Shown here: piece by piece, positions 28,738 to 38,268 of the stretch
Numbering within the stretch: the first letter of the stretch is position 1
Layout: every line of letters starts with the position of its first letter
Source of the DNA: Mesorhizobium sp. WSM4904
GTDB lineage: Bacteria > Pseudomonadota > Alphaproteobacteria > Rhizobiales > Rhizobiaceae
Length of the DNA: 64,000 bases
NCBI RefSeq assembly: GCF_029674545.1
Contig: NZ_CP121354.1
Span: forward strand, 6,333,001-6,397,000
Direction of reading: 5' to 3'
The notes under the pieces: model-generated
Told to the model about the DNA's origin: nothing
The model's input: the letters and a program-made list of their open reading frames with translations, nothing else
Databases searched by the model: none
Program-made: the position numbers and the translations under genes

Positions 28738-29553
28738 ATGACGATCAGGCTCGTTCTCGCCGGTTGCGGCAATATGGGTTACGCCATGCTCTCGGGCTGG
28801 CTGAAGTCCGGCAAACTCGAGCCGTCGACGGTGTTCGTGGTCGAGCCCAATGCAGAATTGCGCAAGCGCGCCGAGGCACTGGGCTGCGGTGCCGCCGCCG
28901 ACGCCTCAGCCATTCCGGCCGATGCCGTGCCCGACCTCGTCGTCATCGCCGTGAAGCCGCAGGTGATCCGCGACGTGACGGCGAGCTACAAGCGCTTCGG
29001 CGACGGCAGGACCACGTTCGTCAGCATCGCCGCCGGCACGCCCGTCGCCACCTTCGAGGATATCCTCGGCGACCTCGCGCCGATCGTCCGCTGCATGCCC
29101 AATACCCCGGCGGCGATCGGCAAGGGTATGATGGTGGTGTTTTCCAACCCGCTGGTTTTGGACGACGTCCGGCGCTTCGTCGCCGAGCTGCTCTCGGCGA
29201 GCGGTGTCGTGACGACGATCGACGACGAGGGCCTCATGGACGCGGTGACCGCGGTCTCCGGTTCCGGCCCGGCCTATATCTTCCATTTCATCGAGGCGCT
29301 GACGGTTGCCGCCGAGAAGGCCGGCCTGCCGGCCGACACAGCCAAGCTGCTCGCCATGCAGACCGTCTATGGCGCCGCCTCGCTCGCCGCCGAAAGCGAC
29401 GAAGAGCCGGGCGTCCTGCGCCAGCAGGTCACCAGCCCCAACGGCACGACCGCCGCAGCACTTGCCGTGCTGATGGGCGAAGACCGGCTGACGAGGCTTT
29501 TGACCGACGCGGTGGAAGCGGCGCGGCTCAGGTCGATAGAGCTGGGGAAATAG
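28738..29553 (+). CDS. proC: Pyrroline-5-carboxylate reductase
   Basis: A 271-residue NAD(P)H enzyme for the last step of proline synthesis. Motifs: GCGNMGYAML near the N-terminus, CMPNTPAAIGKGM, and SGSGPAYIFHFIEAL in the dimerisation helix region. ATG 28738 (MTIRLVLAG) is the family start; the longer frame is upstream DNA. Its 3' end overlaps the convergent oxidoreductase gene by 26 bases. Confidence 0.95.
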   Translation: MTIRLVLAGCGNMGYAMLSGWLKSGKLEPSTVFVVEPNAELRKRAEALGCGAAADASAIPADAVPDLVVIAVKPQVIRDVTASYKRFGDGRTTFVSIAAGTPVATFEDILGDLAPIVRCMPNTPAAIGKGMMVVFSNPLVLDDVRRFVAELLSASGVVTTIDDEGLMDAVTAVSGSGPAYIFHFIEALTVAAEKAGLPADTAKLLAMQTVYGAASLAAESDEEPGVLRQQVTSPNGTTAAALAVLMGEDRLTRLLTDAVEAARLRSIELGK

Positions 29554-30868
29554 CGCTCACGCCATACAGCATCTCGTCCTGCAGCTTGCGCAAGGCGTAA
29601 AGCCTGGTCGTCTTGTCGGGCACAGCGTTGTCGCTGGTCAGCAGCTCGCCCTTCCTGACAGGCTTCAGCACCTTGCCGCCTTCGAGCAGCCCGACGGGCA
29701 TGGCGCGGCTGGCGCGCGCCTCGGCGGTGGTCATGGTCCAGGAGCGATAGCAGGTCTCGCCGATGGCATCGAAGGTCTCGCCTGCGGCGAGATCGCGCTT
29801 GGCGACCGCGCAGACCTCGGCCACCGGCCTCGGCAGCGGCACCATGTCGGGCTTGCCGTGGAGCATGATGCGGGCCGCGGTCAGCGGCACTTCCAGCGAG
29901 GTCAGGTGGTAGGGCCTGAAGAAGCTGTAGTAGGGGCCGTGGCCGACATGGAGATCGTCCATGCGCTCGACGACGCGCGGATGTGTGGCCTCGACGATGA
30001 CGAAGACGCCTGGCGCCACGCCTTTGCCGATCGTGTAGTCGACGACGCCCTTCTTCGACAGGATGCCGCCGTCCTCGCGCGGGATGAGCACCTTGGCCAA
30101 CTGGTCGCGGTCGGCCTTGGGGCCATGCATGCCCGGAACATCGGGCACCAGGCCGGTGGCGTTGGCGATGGCGCACATCTCGACCATGGTCTTCGAGCCA
30201 TCGACGAACTCGACCAGCATGCGCGGGTTCATGTTCCGGCGCAGCGCCTCTTCCCGGTAGTCGTCGGGGACGGCGTCGTGGTCGAGCGGGTTGTTCTTGC
30301 CCTTGCCGGCCGAGACGATGGTGTAGCCGAGCGCCGAGGCGAACTCGATCAGCTCCATGCAGCTCGACGGCTCGTCGCCGGCGCCGACCGAATAGACGAC
30401 GCCCAGCCGGTCGGCCTGCTGCTTGAGGTAACAGCCGATGGTGACGTCGGCCTCGACATTCATCATCACCAGATGCTTGCCATGCTCCATGGCCATCAGG
30501 TCGAAATCGGCTGCGACGCCGGGTTTTCCCGTGGCATCGATGACGACGTCGATCAGCGGATTGGTGACCAGCATCTCGTTCGAGGTGATGGCGATCCTGC
30601 CGCTCTCGATCGCCCGGCTGACCTTGGAGGCGGTATCGGCTTCGGCGGCCATCGCATCGTCGCCATAGGCGATGCGAATCGCGTCGCGAGCCGTGTGCGG
30701 GCGGCGCGTGGAGATGGCCGCGACCGAAATGCCCGGCATCAGCATGCCCTGCGTCACCAGGTCGGTACCCATCTCTCCGGAACCGATGACGCCGATGCGC
30801 ACGGGACGGCCCTCGGCGGCGCGCCGGGCGAGATCGCGGGCAAGCCCGGTCAGGGCGACATTTGTCAT
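29528..30868 (-). CDS. Homoserine-dehydrogenase-like NAD(P)-dependent oxidoreductase with C-terminal SAF-like region
   Basis: A 446-residue protein with an N-terminal Rossmann fold (IGVIGSGEMGTDLV) and a central region with IDATGKPGVAADFD and SVGAGDEPSSCMELIEFA. A C-terminal SAF-like domain follows (AVAKRDLAAGETFDAIG ... LTSDNAVPDKTT). This architecture matches what is catalogued as predicted homoserine dehydrogenases; the actual substrate is not established, and a sugar or polyol derivative is possible. ATG 30868 starts MTNVALTGLARDL; the frame upstream to 31282 is not supported. It overlaps proC convergently. Confidence 0.82.
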   Translation of the reverse strand: MTNVALTGLARDLARRAAEGRPVRIGVIGSGEMGTDLVTQGMLMPGISVAAISTRRPHTARDAIRIAYGDDAMAAEADTASKVSRAIESGRIAITSNEMLVTNPLIDVVIDATGKPGVAADFDLMAMEHGKHLVMMNVEADVTIGCYLKQQADRLGVVYSVGAGDEPSSCMELIEFASALGYTIVSAGKGKNNPLDHDAVPDDYREEALRRNMNPRMLVEFVDGSKTMVEMCAIANATGLVPDVPGMHGPKADRDQLAKVLIPREDGGILSKKGVVDYTIGKGVAPGVFVIVEATHPRVVERMDDLHVGHGPYYSFFRPYHLTSLEVPLTAARIMLHGKPDMVPLPRPVAEVCAVAKRDLAAGETFDAIGETCYRSWTMTTAEARASRAMPVGLLEGGKVLKPVRKGELLTSDNAVPDKTTRLYALRKLQDEMLYGVSAISPALST

Positions 30869-31399
30869 ACAAGAACGTCCATGCTTTGCTTTCAGCCCGC
30901 AATACAGGGAACGATCCCCGTTTGCCAACAAAACCAGCCGGTCATGGCAATTTCCGGTGCACGCCCTGCAGAATCGGGGCAGATTTTTGGCAGCGATCCG
31001 CAGCCTTCGCGGCGTTACGGACTCGGGCCTCGCAAAGCCGACTTTCCGAGGAAAAAAATGGCGAAGTCGACGCCAAGATCCAATTTTGCCGGCAAGGGGC
31101 GCCGGCTGCCGGGCGGCTTTCCCGCGAATCCCTTTACAGACCCGCAAATGGTTAACAAAACTTATGATTGCAGTCGTTTTCGGCCGAATCGGAATCCAGG
31201 CGGGCACCGTTTCTGTGCTATTTTTGCTACAACCGATCGGACTAATGGCCGGAATCCCCGCTTTTAGAGGCGCCAAAATCAATAAGCGCTCACATCCCCG
31301 AAAAATCTGTTAGATACTGGCCGAAAGCTCCGGTGGCAGGCTTGGGCAAATAAGCGCCTAGAAAAAACAATAAGGCGCGGGGATAGTCACGGGGTAGAA
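30869..31399. other. 531-base intergenic region upstream of the secretion operon
   Basis: No convincing gene: short open frames here lack ribosome sites and recognisable proteins. The right half (about 31140-31390) is AT-richer than the genes and includes GGTTAACAAAACTTATGATT and ATAATAAG-type stretches close to the TolC-like start. It probably holds the promoter and leader of the type I secretion operon and the promoter of the leftward oxidoreductase gene. Confidence 0.5.
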
Positions 31400-32857
31400 A
31401 TGACCAGGACGGGTAAAGTTACCGTCGGCTGGCGCTTTGCGCTCGCCATGACGGCGTCTATGCTGGCTTGCGGAAGCGCCAGCGCACTCACACTCAAGGA
31501 AGCTGTAGGAGTCGCCGTCGAGTCCAATCCTGAGATTGGGCAGGCGATCGAAAACCGCGAAGCCATCGAATTCGAGCTGCGCCAGGCAAAAGGCCTCTAC
31601 CTTCCCAGCGTCGATCTGGAAGCGTCGACCGGCGTTCGCCGCCTGGACAATTCTTCCCGGCGCGCGCTCGACGAACAGCACGACGCTCTCTACCCGAACG
31701 AGGCGGACCTCACTGTTTCGCAGACGCTTTATGACAGCGGGGCAAGGCGGGCCGAATTGAACCGGCAGGCCTCGCGCGTGGACGGGGCTTCCTTCAGGGT
31801 GCTGGAGCGGTCCGAATTCATCGGGCTTGCCGTCGTCCAGGACTATCTCGAATACATGCTGCAGGCGTCGATCGTCGCCGAAGCGAAGAAGAACCTCGCC
31901 TTCCATCAGTCCATACTCGGCGACATCAAGCAGGGCATCGCGGGCGGCGCGCTCAACGATGCAGACCGGCAGCAGGCCGAGGAGCGCCTTTATGCCGCCA
32001 AGGCGCGGATGCAGGAGGCAACGGAAGAACTGGAGGCGGCCAAGATCCGCTTCTTCAAGAATGTCGGCAAGCCGCTGACCAATCCGTCGCGGCCCGCCGA
32101 TGTGGCCGGCGCGCTGCCGCGCTCGCTCGACGACGCGATCGGGCTCGCCCGGCAGAACAATCCACGCGTGCATATGGCCAACAGCGACATCGACGCCGCC
32201 GCATCGCTGGTCGACGCCGCGCGGGCCAAATACGGCCCCACGATCACCGCCGAGGGTGTCGCCAGGGGCGGATATGACATCGACGGCGACGATGGCGACA
32301 CCAGCGACCTGCAGGCCCGGGTCGTGCTGCGCTGGAACCTCTATCGCGGCGGCATCGACAAAGCCAACGAGCAGGAGCAGATCCGCCGCACCAGCGAGCA
32401 GCGTCTAGCGCTGCATCAGGTGCTGCGCGAGATCGAGGAAGCCGTCCGCACTTCGTGGGACCGCCGCTTCCGCCAGGCGGAGCTGGCGCAGACGCTGCGG
32501 CTGCAGGCAGCCACCAACGAGAAGCTGGTTGCTTCCTACCGCGAGCAGTTCAAGGTCGGACAGCGCTCGCTGCTCGACGTGCTCGACGCGCAGAACACCC
32601 GTTTCAACACCGCAACGCTGGCCGACACCTCGTCCTATGCGTCGCTGTTTGCAGAATACCGGCTGCTGGCCGCGACCGGGCAGTTGCTCAAGACGATGAA
32701 CATCCAGCCGGCCAAGCAGGCCGCGGCCTACGCGCGGACGGAATTCGGCGTGCCGGAAACGGCCGATACCGAAACCTATGCGCGGACGCCGTCGGAGCAG
32801 AAGAACGACCTGCCGTTCGACATCCTCGCACCGGTCAGGAAGAAGCAGCCGATGTAA
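31400..32857 (+). CDS. TolC-family outer membrane protein of a type I secretion system
   Basis: A 485-residue protein with an N-terminal signal peptide ending near GSASA (about residue 28), then LTLKEAVGVAVESNPEI, the first helical segment typical of outer-membrane efflux proteins. The pattern repeats in the second half (LPRSLDDAIGLARQNNPRV). It would form the trimeric outer-membrane channel for export of the RTX adhesin at 38593. It is first in an operon with the ABC transporter (30-base gap) and HlyD adaptor. Confidence 0.9.
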   Translation: MTRTGKVTVGWRFALAMTASMLACGSASALTLKEAVGVAVESNPEIGQAIENREAIEFELRQAKGLYLPSVDLEASTGVRRLDNSSRRALDEQHDALYPNEADLTVSQTLYDSGARRAELNRQASRVDGASFRVLERSEFIGLAVVQDYLEYMLQASIVAEAKKNLAFHQSILGDIKQGIAGGALNDADRQQAEERLYAAKARMQEATEELEAAKIRFFKNVGKPLTNPSRPADVAGALPRSLDDAIGLARQNNPRVHMANSDIDAAASLVDAARAKYGPTITAEGVARGGYDIDGDDGDTSDLQARVVLRWNLYRGGIDKANEQEQIRRTSEQRLALHQVLREIEEAVRTSWDRRFRQAELAQTLRLQAATNEKLVASYREQFKVGQRSLLDVLDAQNTRFNTATLADTSSYASLFAEYRLLAATGQLLKTMNIQPAKQAAAYARTEFGVPETADTETYARTPSEQKNDLPFDILAPVRKKQPM

Positions 32858-32887
32858 CCATCGATCTCTGGTCCTTCGGGGCGGATC

Positions 32888-35020
32888 GTGAACCAGCAAC
32901 CTAACATCGTCTCGCCCAAGGAGGCTTTCAAAGCCTGCTTCTCGGCGATTGCAGCCTATCTCGGCCGGCCGAGCGCGGAGACCGTGCTGTTTGCCGGGGT
33001 GCCGATCTCGGAGACGCGCATCGAGCCGGACGACATCAGGCACCTCGCCGAACGCATCGGCCTCGAGACGCAGGCGTTCGGCCATCGCGATTTCGTGCGT
33101 GGCCGCGTCGATCTTCCGGCCATCGTCTTCCGTGCCAACCAGTCGCCGGTTGCGCTGCTCGCCGAGACCGAGACCGGGCAATATCTGACGGCGCCGCAGG
33201 AAAACGGCCGCACCACGATCAGCAAATCGGAACTCGCCGAGAGCTATATCAGCGGCGGCGCCTCCTTCTCGATCACCTATGCCAACACCGCCGAAGAGAT
33301 GACGGTCGGCACGGCGCCGAGGATCGAAAGGCGCCATTGGCTGACCGGAACGATGGGCGCCTTCTGGCGCACCTATTCGAAGGTCGCGCTGTCGGCGATC
33401 TTCATCAACCTGTTGGCGATCGCCTCGCCGATCTTCACCATGAACGTCTACGACCGCATCCTGCCGAACAAGGCGATCTCGACGCTCTGGGTGCTGGCGC
33501 TCGGGATAGGCGCGGCCATCCTGTTCGATCTCCTGCTGAAGACGGCCCGCGCCTCGCTGATCGACTATGCCGGACGCAAGGCGGATCTCAGGATTTCCTA
33601 TCTGCTGTTCGAGAAGGTGCTCAACTCGTCCTTGGCGGCGCGGCCTGGATCGACCGGCGAATACGCGAACCGGGTGACGCAATATGAATTCGTGCGCGAG
33701 TTCTTCACCTCGAACACCATCAGCGTGTTCATCGACACGGCTTTCGTCTTCGTCTTCCTGGCGGTCATCTACGCCATTGGCGGCTGGCTGGTGATCATCC
33801 CGGCCGTGGCCTTCGTTGTCGCCGTCATCGTCGGACTTGTGACGCAGCGGCGCATCGGCAAGCGGGTCGCCGCTTCCATGAACGAAGCGTCGCAGCGCCA
33901 GGCGCTTCTGGTCGAATCGATCTCCACGCTGGAGACGATCAAGTCTTTGCGCGCCGAGGCCTATCTGCTGCGCAAATGGGGCGAGCATTCGAAGAACGCG
34001 GCCAATACGTCGGAAAAGATCAAGGAGCTTTCGGCCGCCGCCGGCAACATCACGGGCGCCATCCAGCAACTCGTGACCGTCGCTCTGGTGGTTGCCGGCG
34101 CCTACGCCTTCTCGGAAGGCCAAGTCTCGACGGGCGCGATCATCGGCACCGTCATGCTGGCGGGCCGGGCGGTCGCGCCGCTCGGCCAGATCGCCATCAC
34201 GCTCTCCCGCTTCCGGCAGGCCATGCTGTCGCTGAGGATCGTCAACACGATCATGTCGCAGCCGGAGGACCGGCCCGACACGGTCGGCTTCGTCAACCGG
34301 CCGATCCGCAGCGGCGCGATGCTGTTCAAGAATGTCGGCTTCGCCTATCCGGGCACCGAAAACGAGGTGCTGAGCGGGCTCAACATTGCCGTCAGGCCGG
34401 GCGAGCGGATCGGCATCATCGGCCGCATCGGCTCCGGCAAGACCACGATGGGGCGACTGGTCGGCCGGCTCTTCCTGCCGACTTCCGGAGAGCTGCTGCT
34501 CGATGGCATCGACATCCGCCAATACCACCCGTCGGAAGTCCGCGCCGCGGTCGGCATCGTGGCGCAGGCCGGCGACCTGTTTTCCGGCACCATCAAGGAA
34601 AACCTTCTGATGGCCGCTCCGGAGGCGACCGACGAGGAGATCATCGATGCCGCGAAAGCCGCGGGCGTCGACGACTTCGTCTCGCGGCATCCGCGCGGCT
34701 ACGACATGAATGTCGGCGAGCGGGGCACCAATCTGTCGGGCGGCCAGAGGCAAGCGGTGGCGATCGCGCGACTGCTTCTGACCAAGCCGAAAATCGTCTT
34801 CCTGGACGAGCCGTCGGGTTCGATGGACCTCGCCTCGGAACGGCAATTGATCAAACAGCTCAAGGTCGCGTTCGACCGCAACACGACGCTGATCGTGTCG
34901 ACCCATCGCTACAGCATGCTGGAGCTGGTCGACCGCCTCATCGTCATCGAGCAGGGCCGCGTGGTCGCGGACGGAGCGAAGGAACAAGTCATCCAGGCAT
35001 TGCAAAAGGCGAATGCCTGA
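32888..35020 (+). CDS. Type I secretion ABC transporter (permease and ATPase), LapB-like
   Basis: The 710-residue protein has an N-terminal C39-peptidase-like region of ~130 residues without an obvious catalytic Cys/His pair, as in RTX transporters. A six-span membrane domain (about 155-430) and an ATPase domain follow. The ATPase has Walker A GRIGSGKTTMGR (about 510-520), signature LSGGQRQ (about 616) and Walker B VFLDEPSG (about 637). Start is GTG 32888 with GGGGCGGA upstream. It powers export of the adhesin together with the TolC-like and HlyD-like neighbours. Confidence 0.93.
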   Translation: MNQQPNIVSPKEAFKACFSAIAAYLGRPSAETVLFAGVPISETRIEPDDIRHLAERIGLETQAFGHRDFVRGRVDLPAIVFRANQSPVALLAETETGQYLTAPQENGRTTISKSELAESYISGGASFSITYANTAEEMTVGTAPRIERRHWLTGTMGAFWRTYSKVALSAIFINLLAIASPIFTMNVYDRILPNKAISTLWVLALGIGAAILFDLLLKTARASLIDYAGRKADLRISYLLFEKVLNSSLAARPGSTGEYANRVTQYEFVREFFTSNTISVFIDTAFVFVFLAVIYAIGGWLVIIPAVAFVVAVIVGLVTQRRIGKRVAASMNEASQRQALLVESISTLETIKSLRAEAYLLRKWGEHSKNAANTSEKIKELSAAAGNITGAIQQLVTVALVVAGAYAFSEGQVSTGAIIGTVMLAGRAVAPLGQIAITLSRFRQAMLSLRIVNTIMSQPEDRPDTVGFVNRPIRSGAMLFKNVGFAYPGTENEVLSGLNIAVRPGERIGIIGRIGSGKTTMGRLVGRLFLPTSGELLLDGIDIRQYHPSEVRAAVGIVAQAGDLFSGTIKENLLMAAPEATDEEIIDAAKAAGVDDFVSRHPRGYDMNVGERGTNLSGGQRQAVAIARLLLTKPKIVFLDEPSGSMDLASERQLIKQLKVAFDRNTTLIVSTHRYSMLELVDRLIVIEQGRVVADGAKEQVIQALQKANA

Positions 35021-35037
35021 CTGGGGCGCGTTGGGGA

Positions 35038-36327
35038 ATGTTTGCAAGGGAAGATCGGCCGCCGCTTTTCGCATCGGCGTCCGTCTACATCATAGGGGCA
35101 CTGTTCGTGGCCTTCACCGCCTGGGCATCCTTTGCCGAGGTCGACGAGATCGCGCGCGGCGACGGCAAGGTCATTCCCGCCTCCAAGACGCAGATCATCC
35201 AGGCGACCGAGGCCGGCGTGGTCCAGGAGATCGCCGTCAAGATCGGCCAGACCGTCAAGAAGAACGACCTGATCATCCGGCTCGACAACTCCGGGAATAC
35301 ATCGAGCCTTGGCGAGGAGCAGGCCAAGGCGCGGGCGCTGCAGGCGCGCATCGCGCGGCTGAAGTATGAGCAGAGCGGCAATGTCGAGGGGTCGTTTCCC
35401 TGTCCGGCGGAGATCCAGAAGGTCGCGCCGGAAATCTGCGACAACGAGCAGAAGCTGCTGGTCGCCCGCCGCGAGAATTTCGAGGTGAAGCTGTCGGTGC
35501 TCAAGTCGCGTCTCGATCAGCGCGAGAAGGAGCTGGACGAAGCAACCGCCAATTCCGATCGCCTGTCCAAGAGCCTCGCCGTCAGCGATCAGGAAACGGC
35601 GCTGGTCGAATCGATGGTCAAGAAGGGGCTGATGGCCAAGACCGAGCAGATCCGCGTCGAGCGCGAGCAGGCCGACCTGCACGGACAGCTCAACCTCGCG
35701 GGCGAGACGATCAAGAAGACGCAGGCGGCGATCACCGAGGCGCAGCTCCAGGTCAACGAACTCGGCCTGCAGCTGCAGCAGGAGGCGTTGAGCGACCTGA
35801 CGCAGGCGCTGGCCGACCTGTCGGTGGTGGACGAAACCATCCGCGGCGCCACCGACAAAGTGGCGAGGACCGACATACGCTCGCCTGTCGACGGCATCGT
35901 CAACACGCTCGATGTCAACACGCTCGGCTCCTTCGTGCAGCCCGGCGCGGTGGTGGCCGGCATCGTGCCGACATCGGAGACCTTGCTTGTCGAGGCGCGG
36001 GTCTCGCCGCGCGACGTCGCCTTCATCCAGCCGGACCAGGACGCGCTGATCAAGGTCACGGCGTATGATTTTTCGATCTTCGGCGGTATCGAAGGCAAGG
36101 TCTCCAACATCACCGCCGACAGCCTTGTCGACCAGAAGACGGGCGAGCCCTATTACCAGGTGCGCGTCGCGACCGAGAAATCCACGCTGCAAAGGAACGG
36201 CAAGACCTACTCGATCATCCCCGGCATGATCTGCTCGGTCGACATCAAGACCGGACGCAAGACGATCCTCAACTATCTTTTGAAGCCTATCAACAAGGCG
36301 CGTCAGGAGGCGATGAGTGAGCGATAG
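35038..36327 (+). CDS. HlyD-family type I secretion periplasmic adaptor
   Basis: A 429-residue adaptor: one membrane span (about 15-35), a lipoyl half-domain with VIPASKTQIIQATEAGVVQE, long coiled coils (about 95-275, QREKELDEATANSDRLSKSL), a second lipoyl half with TDIRSPVDGIVNTLDV, and a beta-barrel end (YSIIPGMICSVDIKTGRKTI). ATG 35038 follows TTGGGGA; the frame upstream to 33976 lies inside the ABC gene and is rejected. It bridges the ABC transporter and the outer-membrane channel. Confidence 0.93.
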   Translation: MFAREDRPPLFASASVYIIGALFVAFTAWASFAEVDEIARGDGKVIPASKTQIIQATEAGVVQEIAVKIGQTVKKNDLIIRLDNSGNTSSLGEEQAKARALQARIARLKYEQSGNVEGSFPCPAEIQKVAPEICDNEQKLLVARRENFEVKLSVLKSRLDQREKELDEATANSDRLSKSLAVSDQETALVESMVKKGLMAKTEQIRVEREQADLHGQLNLAGETIKKTQAAITEAQLQVNELGLQLQQEALSDLTQALADLSVVDETIRGATDKVARTDIRSPVDGIVNTLDVNTLGSFVQPGAVVAGIVPTSETLLVEARVSPRDVAFIQPDQDALIKVTAYDFSIFGGIEGKVSNITADSLVDQKTGEPYYQVRVATEKSTLQRNGKTYSIIPGMICSVDIKTGRKTILNYLLKPINKARQEAMSER

Positions 36328-36958
36328 CGCCGCCCGCCCCGACGCTCCGCGCGAACGGCTGCTGCCGTCGCTCGCGGCCGAGGATTTCGGCCCTGAGTTC
36401 CGGGTCGTGGCGCGTGGCGGCGTGCGCCGCGGCATCCGGCTGGAGCGCGCCTTCTGGGTGTCGCTGAAGCAGATGGCCGAAAGCCGCAAATGCACGATCG
36501 GCATGCTGGTCGAAGAGATTGCCGAAAATCATCCCGACCAGGGCAACCTCACCTCGGCGATCCGGGTCGCGTGCATGCGGGGCCTCGCCGAGGAAAGCAT
36601 GGAATTGCGCAAGCTCGCCTCGATCCGGACGATCAACGCGATCCTGGTCGCCTGCCCCTCGCCCGCCTTCGCGCTGTCGTCGTCGAAGAAGATCCTGACG
36701 TTCAACGCGCCGTTCCAGCAATTGGTCAGGCGGCAATTGCCGAACGCACCGGGCGACGACGGCAGGCAGGACCTCAAGCTGGCACTTGACCTCAACGTCA
36801 CCGACATCTTCGCCCGCCTCGATGCCAACAGCGAGACGCCCGTCACCACGGGCTTCGTCATCGGCGCCGGCGAGCGCCGCTACCGCGGCCAGCTCAGCGC
36901 CGTGCGCGCGCCGGTTGCCGAGCCGGAGCTTTTGATGGCGTTCGTCTTCAACGGGTAG
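36317..36958 (+). CDS. Ribbon-helix-helix protein with a PAS-like C-terminal region
   Basis: The 213-residue protein has a probable ribbon-helix-helix DNA-binding region at about residues 37-75 (RRGIRLERAFWVSLKQMAES ... GMLVEEIAENH). The ~110-residue C-terminal half (FALSSSKKILTFNAPFQQLV) looks PAS-like. It starts at GTG 36317, behind AGGAGG, inside the last codons of the HlyD gene (11-base overlap), so it belongs to the secretion operon. This suggests an autoregulator of adhesin secretion. Domain calls are from pattern only; DNA binding is an inference. Confidence 0.7.
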   Translation: MSDSAARPDAPRERLLPSLAAEDFGPEFRVVARGGVRRGIRLERAFWVSLKQMAESRKCTIGMLVEEIAENHPDQGNLTSAIRVACMRGLAEESMELRKLASIRTINAILVACPSPAFALSSSKKILTFNAPFQQLVRRQLPNAPGDDGRQDLKLALDLNVTDIFARLDANSETPVTTGFVIGAGERRYRGQLSAVRAPVAEPELLMAFVFNG

Positions 36959-37043
36959 GTCGCAAGCGCAGCATTTGACGACGCGGACGGTGTTGCGTTG
37001 GCAGATCGTATGCGCCGGAGATTAGCCGGGACGCCTGTCACTT

Positions 37044-37223
37044 CGTCATCCTCGGGCGGAGCGAGGAGCGAAGCGACGCGACGCAGACCCGAGGCCCATG
37101 CCGTTACATTAACGCTCTGCCAACGGTGCAGAATTCTGCTCCGTTGCACACTTCGGCGAATGTCACGGCATGGATCCTTGGGTCTTCGCTCCGCTTCGCA
37201 TCGCTACGCCCGACGATGACGAC
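37044..37223. repeat. Large imperfect inverted repeat in the 335-base gap 36959-37293
   Basis: The left arm (37044-37103, GTCATCCTCGGGCGGAGCGA ...) and right arm (37164-37223, ... CGCTACGCCCGACGATGACG) are about 60 bases each and mutually reverse-complementary with mismatches, around a ~60-base centre. No gene is visible in the gap. It looks like a non-coding palindromic repeat element of the kind dispersed in rhizobial genomes; no second copy is in this window. Confidence 0.75.
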
Positions 37224-37293
37224 GTTGGAAGGGCTTCGGCCAATCGCGAAGGTTCCAGGGTATTATCCTTGAATAGTTTAACCGACAAGCGAC

Positions 37294-38268
37294 CTAATTC
37301 GCACCAGGACTGGAACTCGCTGGCATCACCGCCACCTCAGGCGAAGCGCCCTCGCCCGGCGCGACCGTGTCGAAGCCGCCGGCGATATCGGCGATCTGCG
37401 CGCCCGACTTCGATCCGTGGATCCAGGCGCGATCGGTGCTGAAGGAGTAGAGCGGAACGTAGTCGGGCAGGTCGCTATCCATCGCCACGTTGTTGCTGAG
37501 GCTGTCCAGGATGAAGGTGCCGCTTCCCGTGCTCACCGACAGCACGGCATGAAAGAATTTCCGGCGGCGGTCCTGCAGCACGACGAGCGACATGCTCCGC
37601 GCCGGGATGCCGGCGCGGAGCAGCGCCGCCATCTTCAATATGGCGAAATCCTCGCAATCGCCGGCACGATGTTCGAGGATTTCCGACGGCTTCGCCCAGT
37701 AGTCGAGCTTGCCGTAGACGACGCTGTCCCTGCGATAGGCGATCAGCCGGTTGATGCTGCTGTTGACGAAGGCCAGCTTGTCGCGGAAGCCCTTGCTGCC
37801 GGCAATGTCGATGATCTCGCCAAACGCAGCGTTCTCACGATCGCAGAGACTTCCGGCCGTGCAGTCGACGATGGCCTTGTAGACAGGAGCCCAACGCGCG
37901 GCGACCGGGAAGTTGTGCATGGACAAGGCCACCGAGCCGAACACGCCGGGGATGATCGCCCCAGTCTGGATCGGGTCAACCTGGCTCGGGTCGATGCCAC
38001 CGCCCGAAGAACCCGCCGCCGGGTAAGCGTCGAGGGGTCCGTAAGCGCCGACGACGCCGGTTATCCGGTAGGCGGCGGCCGGCTGCCAGGGCTGCGGCCT
38101 GCTCAGCGAAACGCCGCCGAGAATGGCTGGCGCAAACACCGTCTGAGGGGTCGGATTTGCCAGGGAGATCGTGCTGGCGGATGACTGATTCGCCACCCCC
38201 GCGAAGCCAATGGCCAGCAGCAGAACCTTGATCCCCGACACCCCCGGGGCAGTCTTTTGTATTTTCAT
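37294..38268 (-). CDS. LapG-like transglutaminase-type periplasmic cysteine protease
   Basis: A 324-residue secreted protein with a signal peptide ending near QSSAS (about residue 31) and a bacterial transglutaminase-like cysteine protease domain. The catalytic triad is visible: Cys205 in RAGDCEDFAIL, His240 in FFHAVLSV, Asp255 in FILDSLSNN. LapG proteases cut the N-terminus of large adhesins to release them, and this gene is divergent from a giant RTX adhesin. No LapD-type c-di-GMP receptor is in the window. ATG 38268 has AGGTG upstream; GTG 38277 is an alternative. Adhesin cleavage is inferred. Confidence 0.88.
   Translation of the reverse strand: MKIQKTAPGVSGIKVLLLAIGFAGVANQSSASTISLANPTPQTVFAPAILGGVSLSRPQPWQPAAAYRITGVVGAYGPLDAYPAAGSSGGGIDPSQVDPIQTGAIIPGVFGSVALSMHNFPVAARWAPVYKAIVDCTAGSLCDRENAAFGEIIDIAGSKGFRDKLAFVNSSINRLIAYRRDSVVYGKLDYWAKPSEILEHRAGDCEDFAILKMAALLRAGIPARSMSLVVLQDRRRKFFHAVLSVSTGSGTFILDSLSNNVAMDSDLPDYVPLYSFSTDRAWIHGSKSGAQIADIAGGFDTVAPGEGASPEVAVMPASSSPGAN

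Noticed and set aside
30862..31155. 97-codon frame in the gap upstream of the TolC-like gene
   Set aside because: No ribosome site, low protein-likeness, and overlap with the start of the divergent oxidoreductase gene; treated as non-coding.
32405..35074. 889-codon minus-strand open frame across the secretion genes
   Set aside because: Antisense of a clear ABC transporter; Arg/Asp/Leu-rich composition and no motifs.
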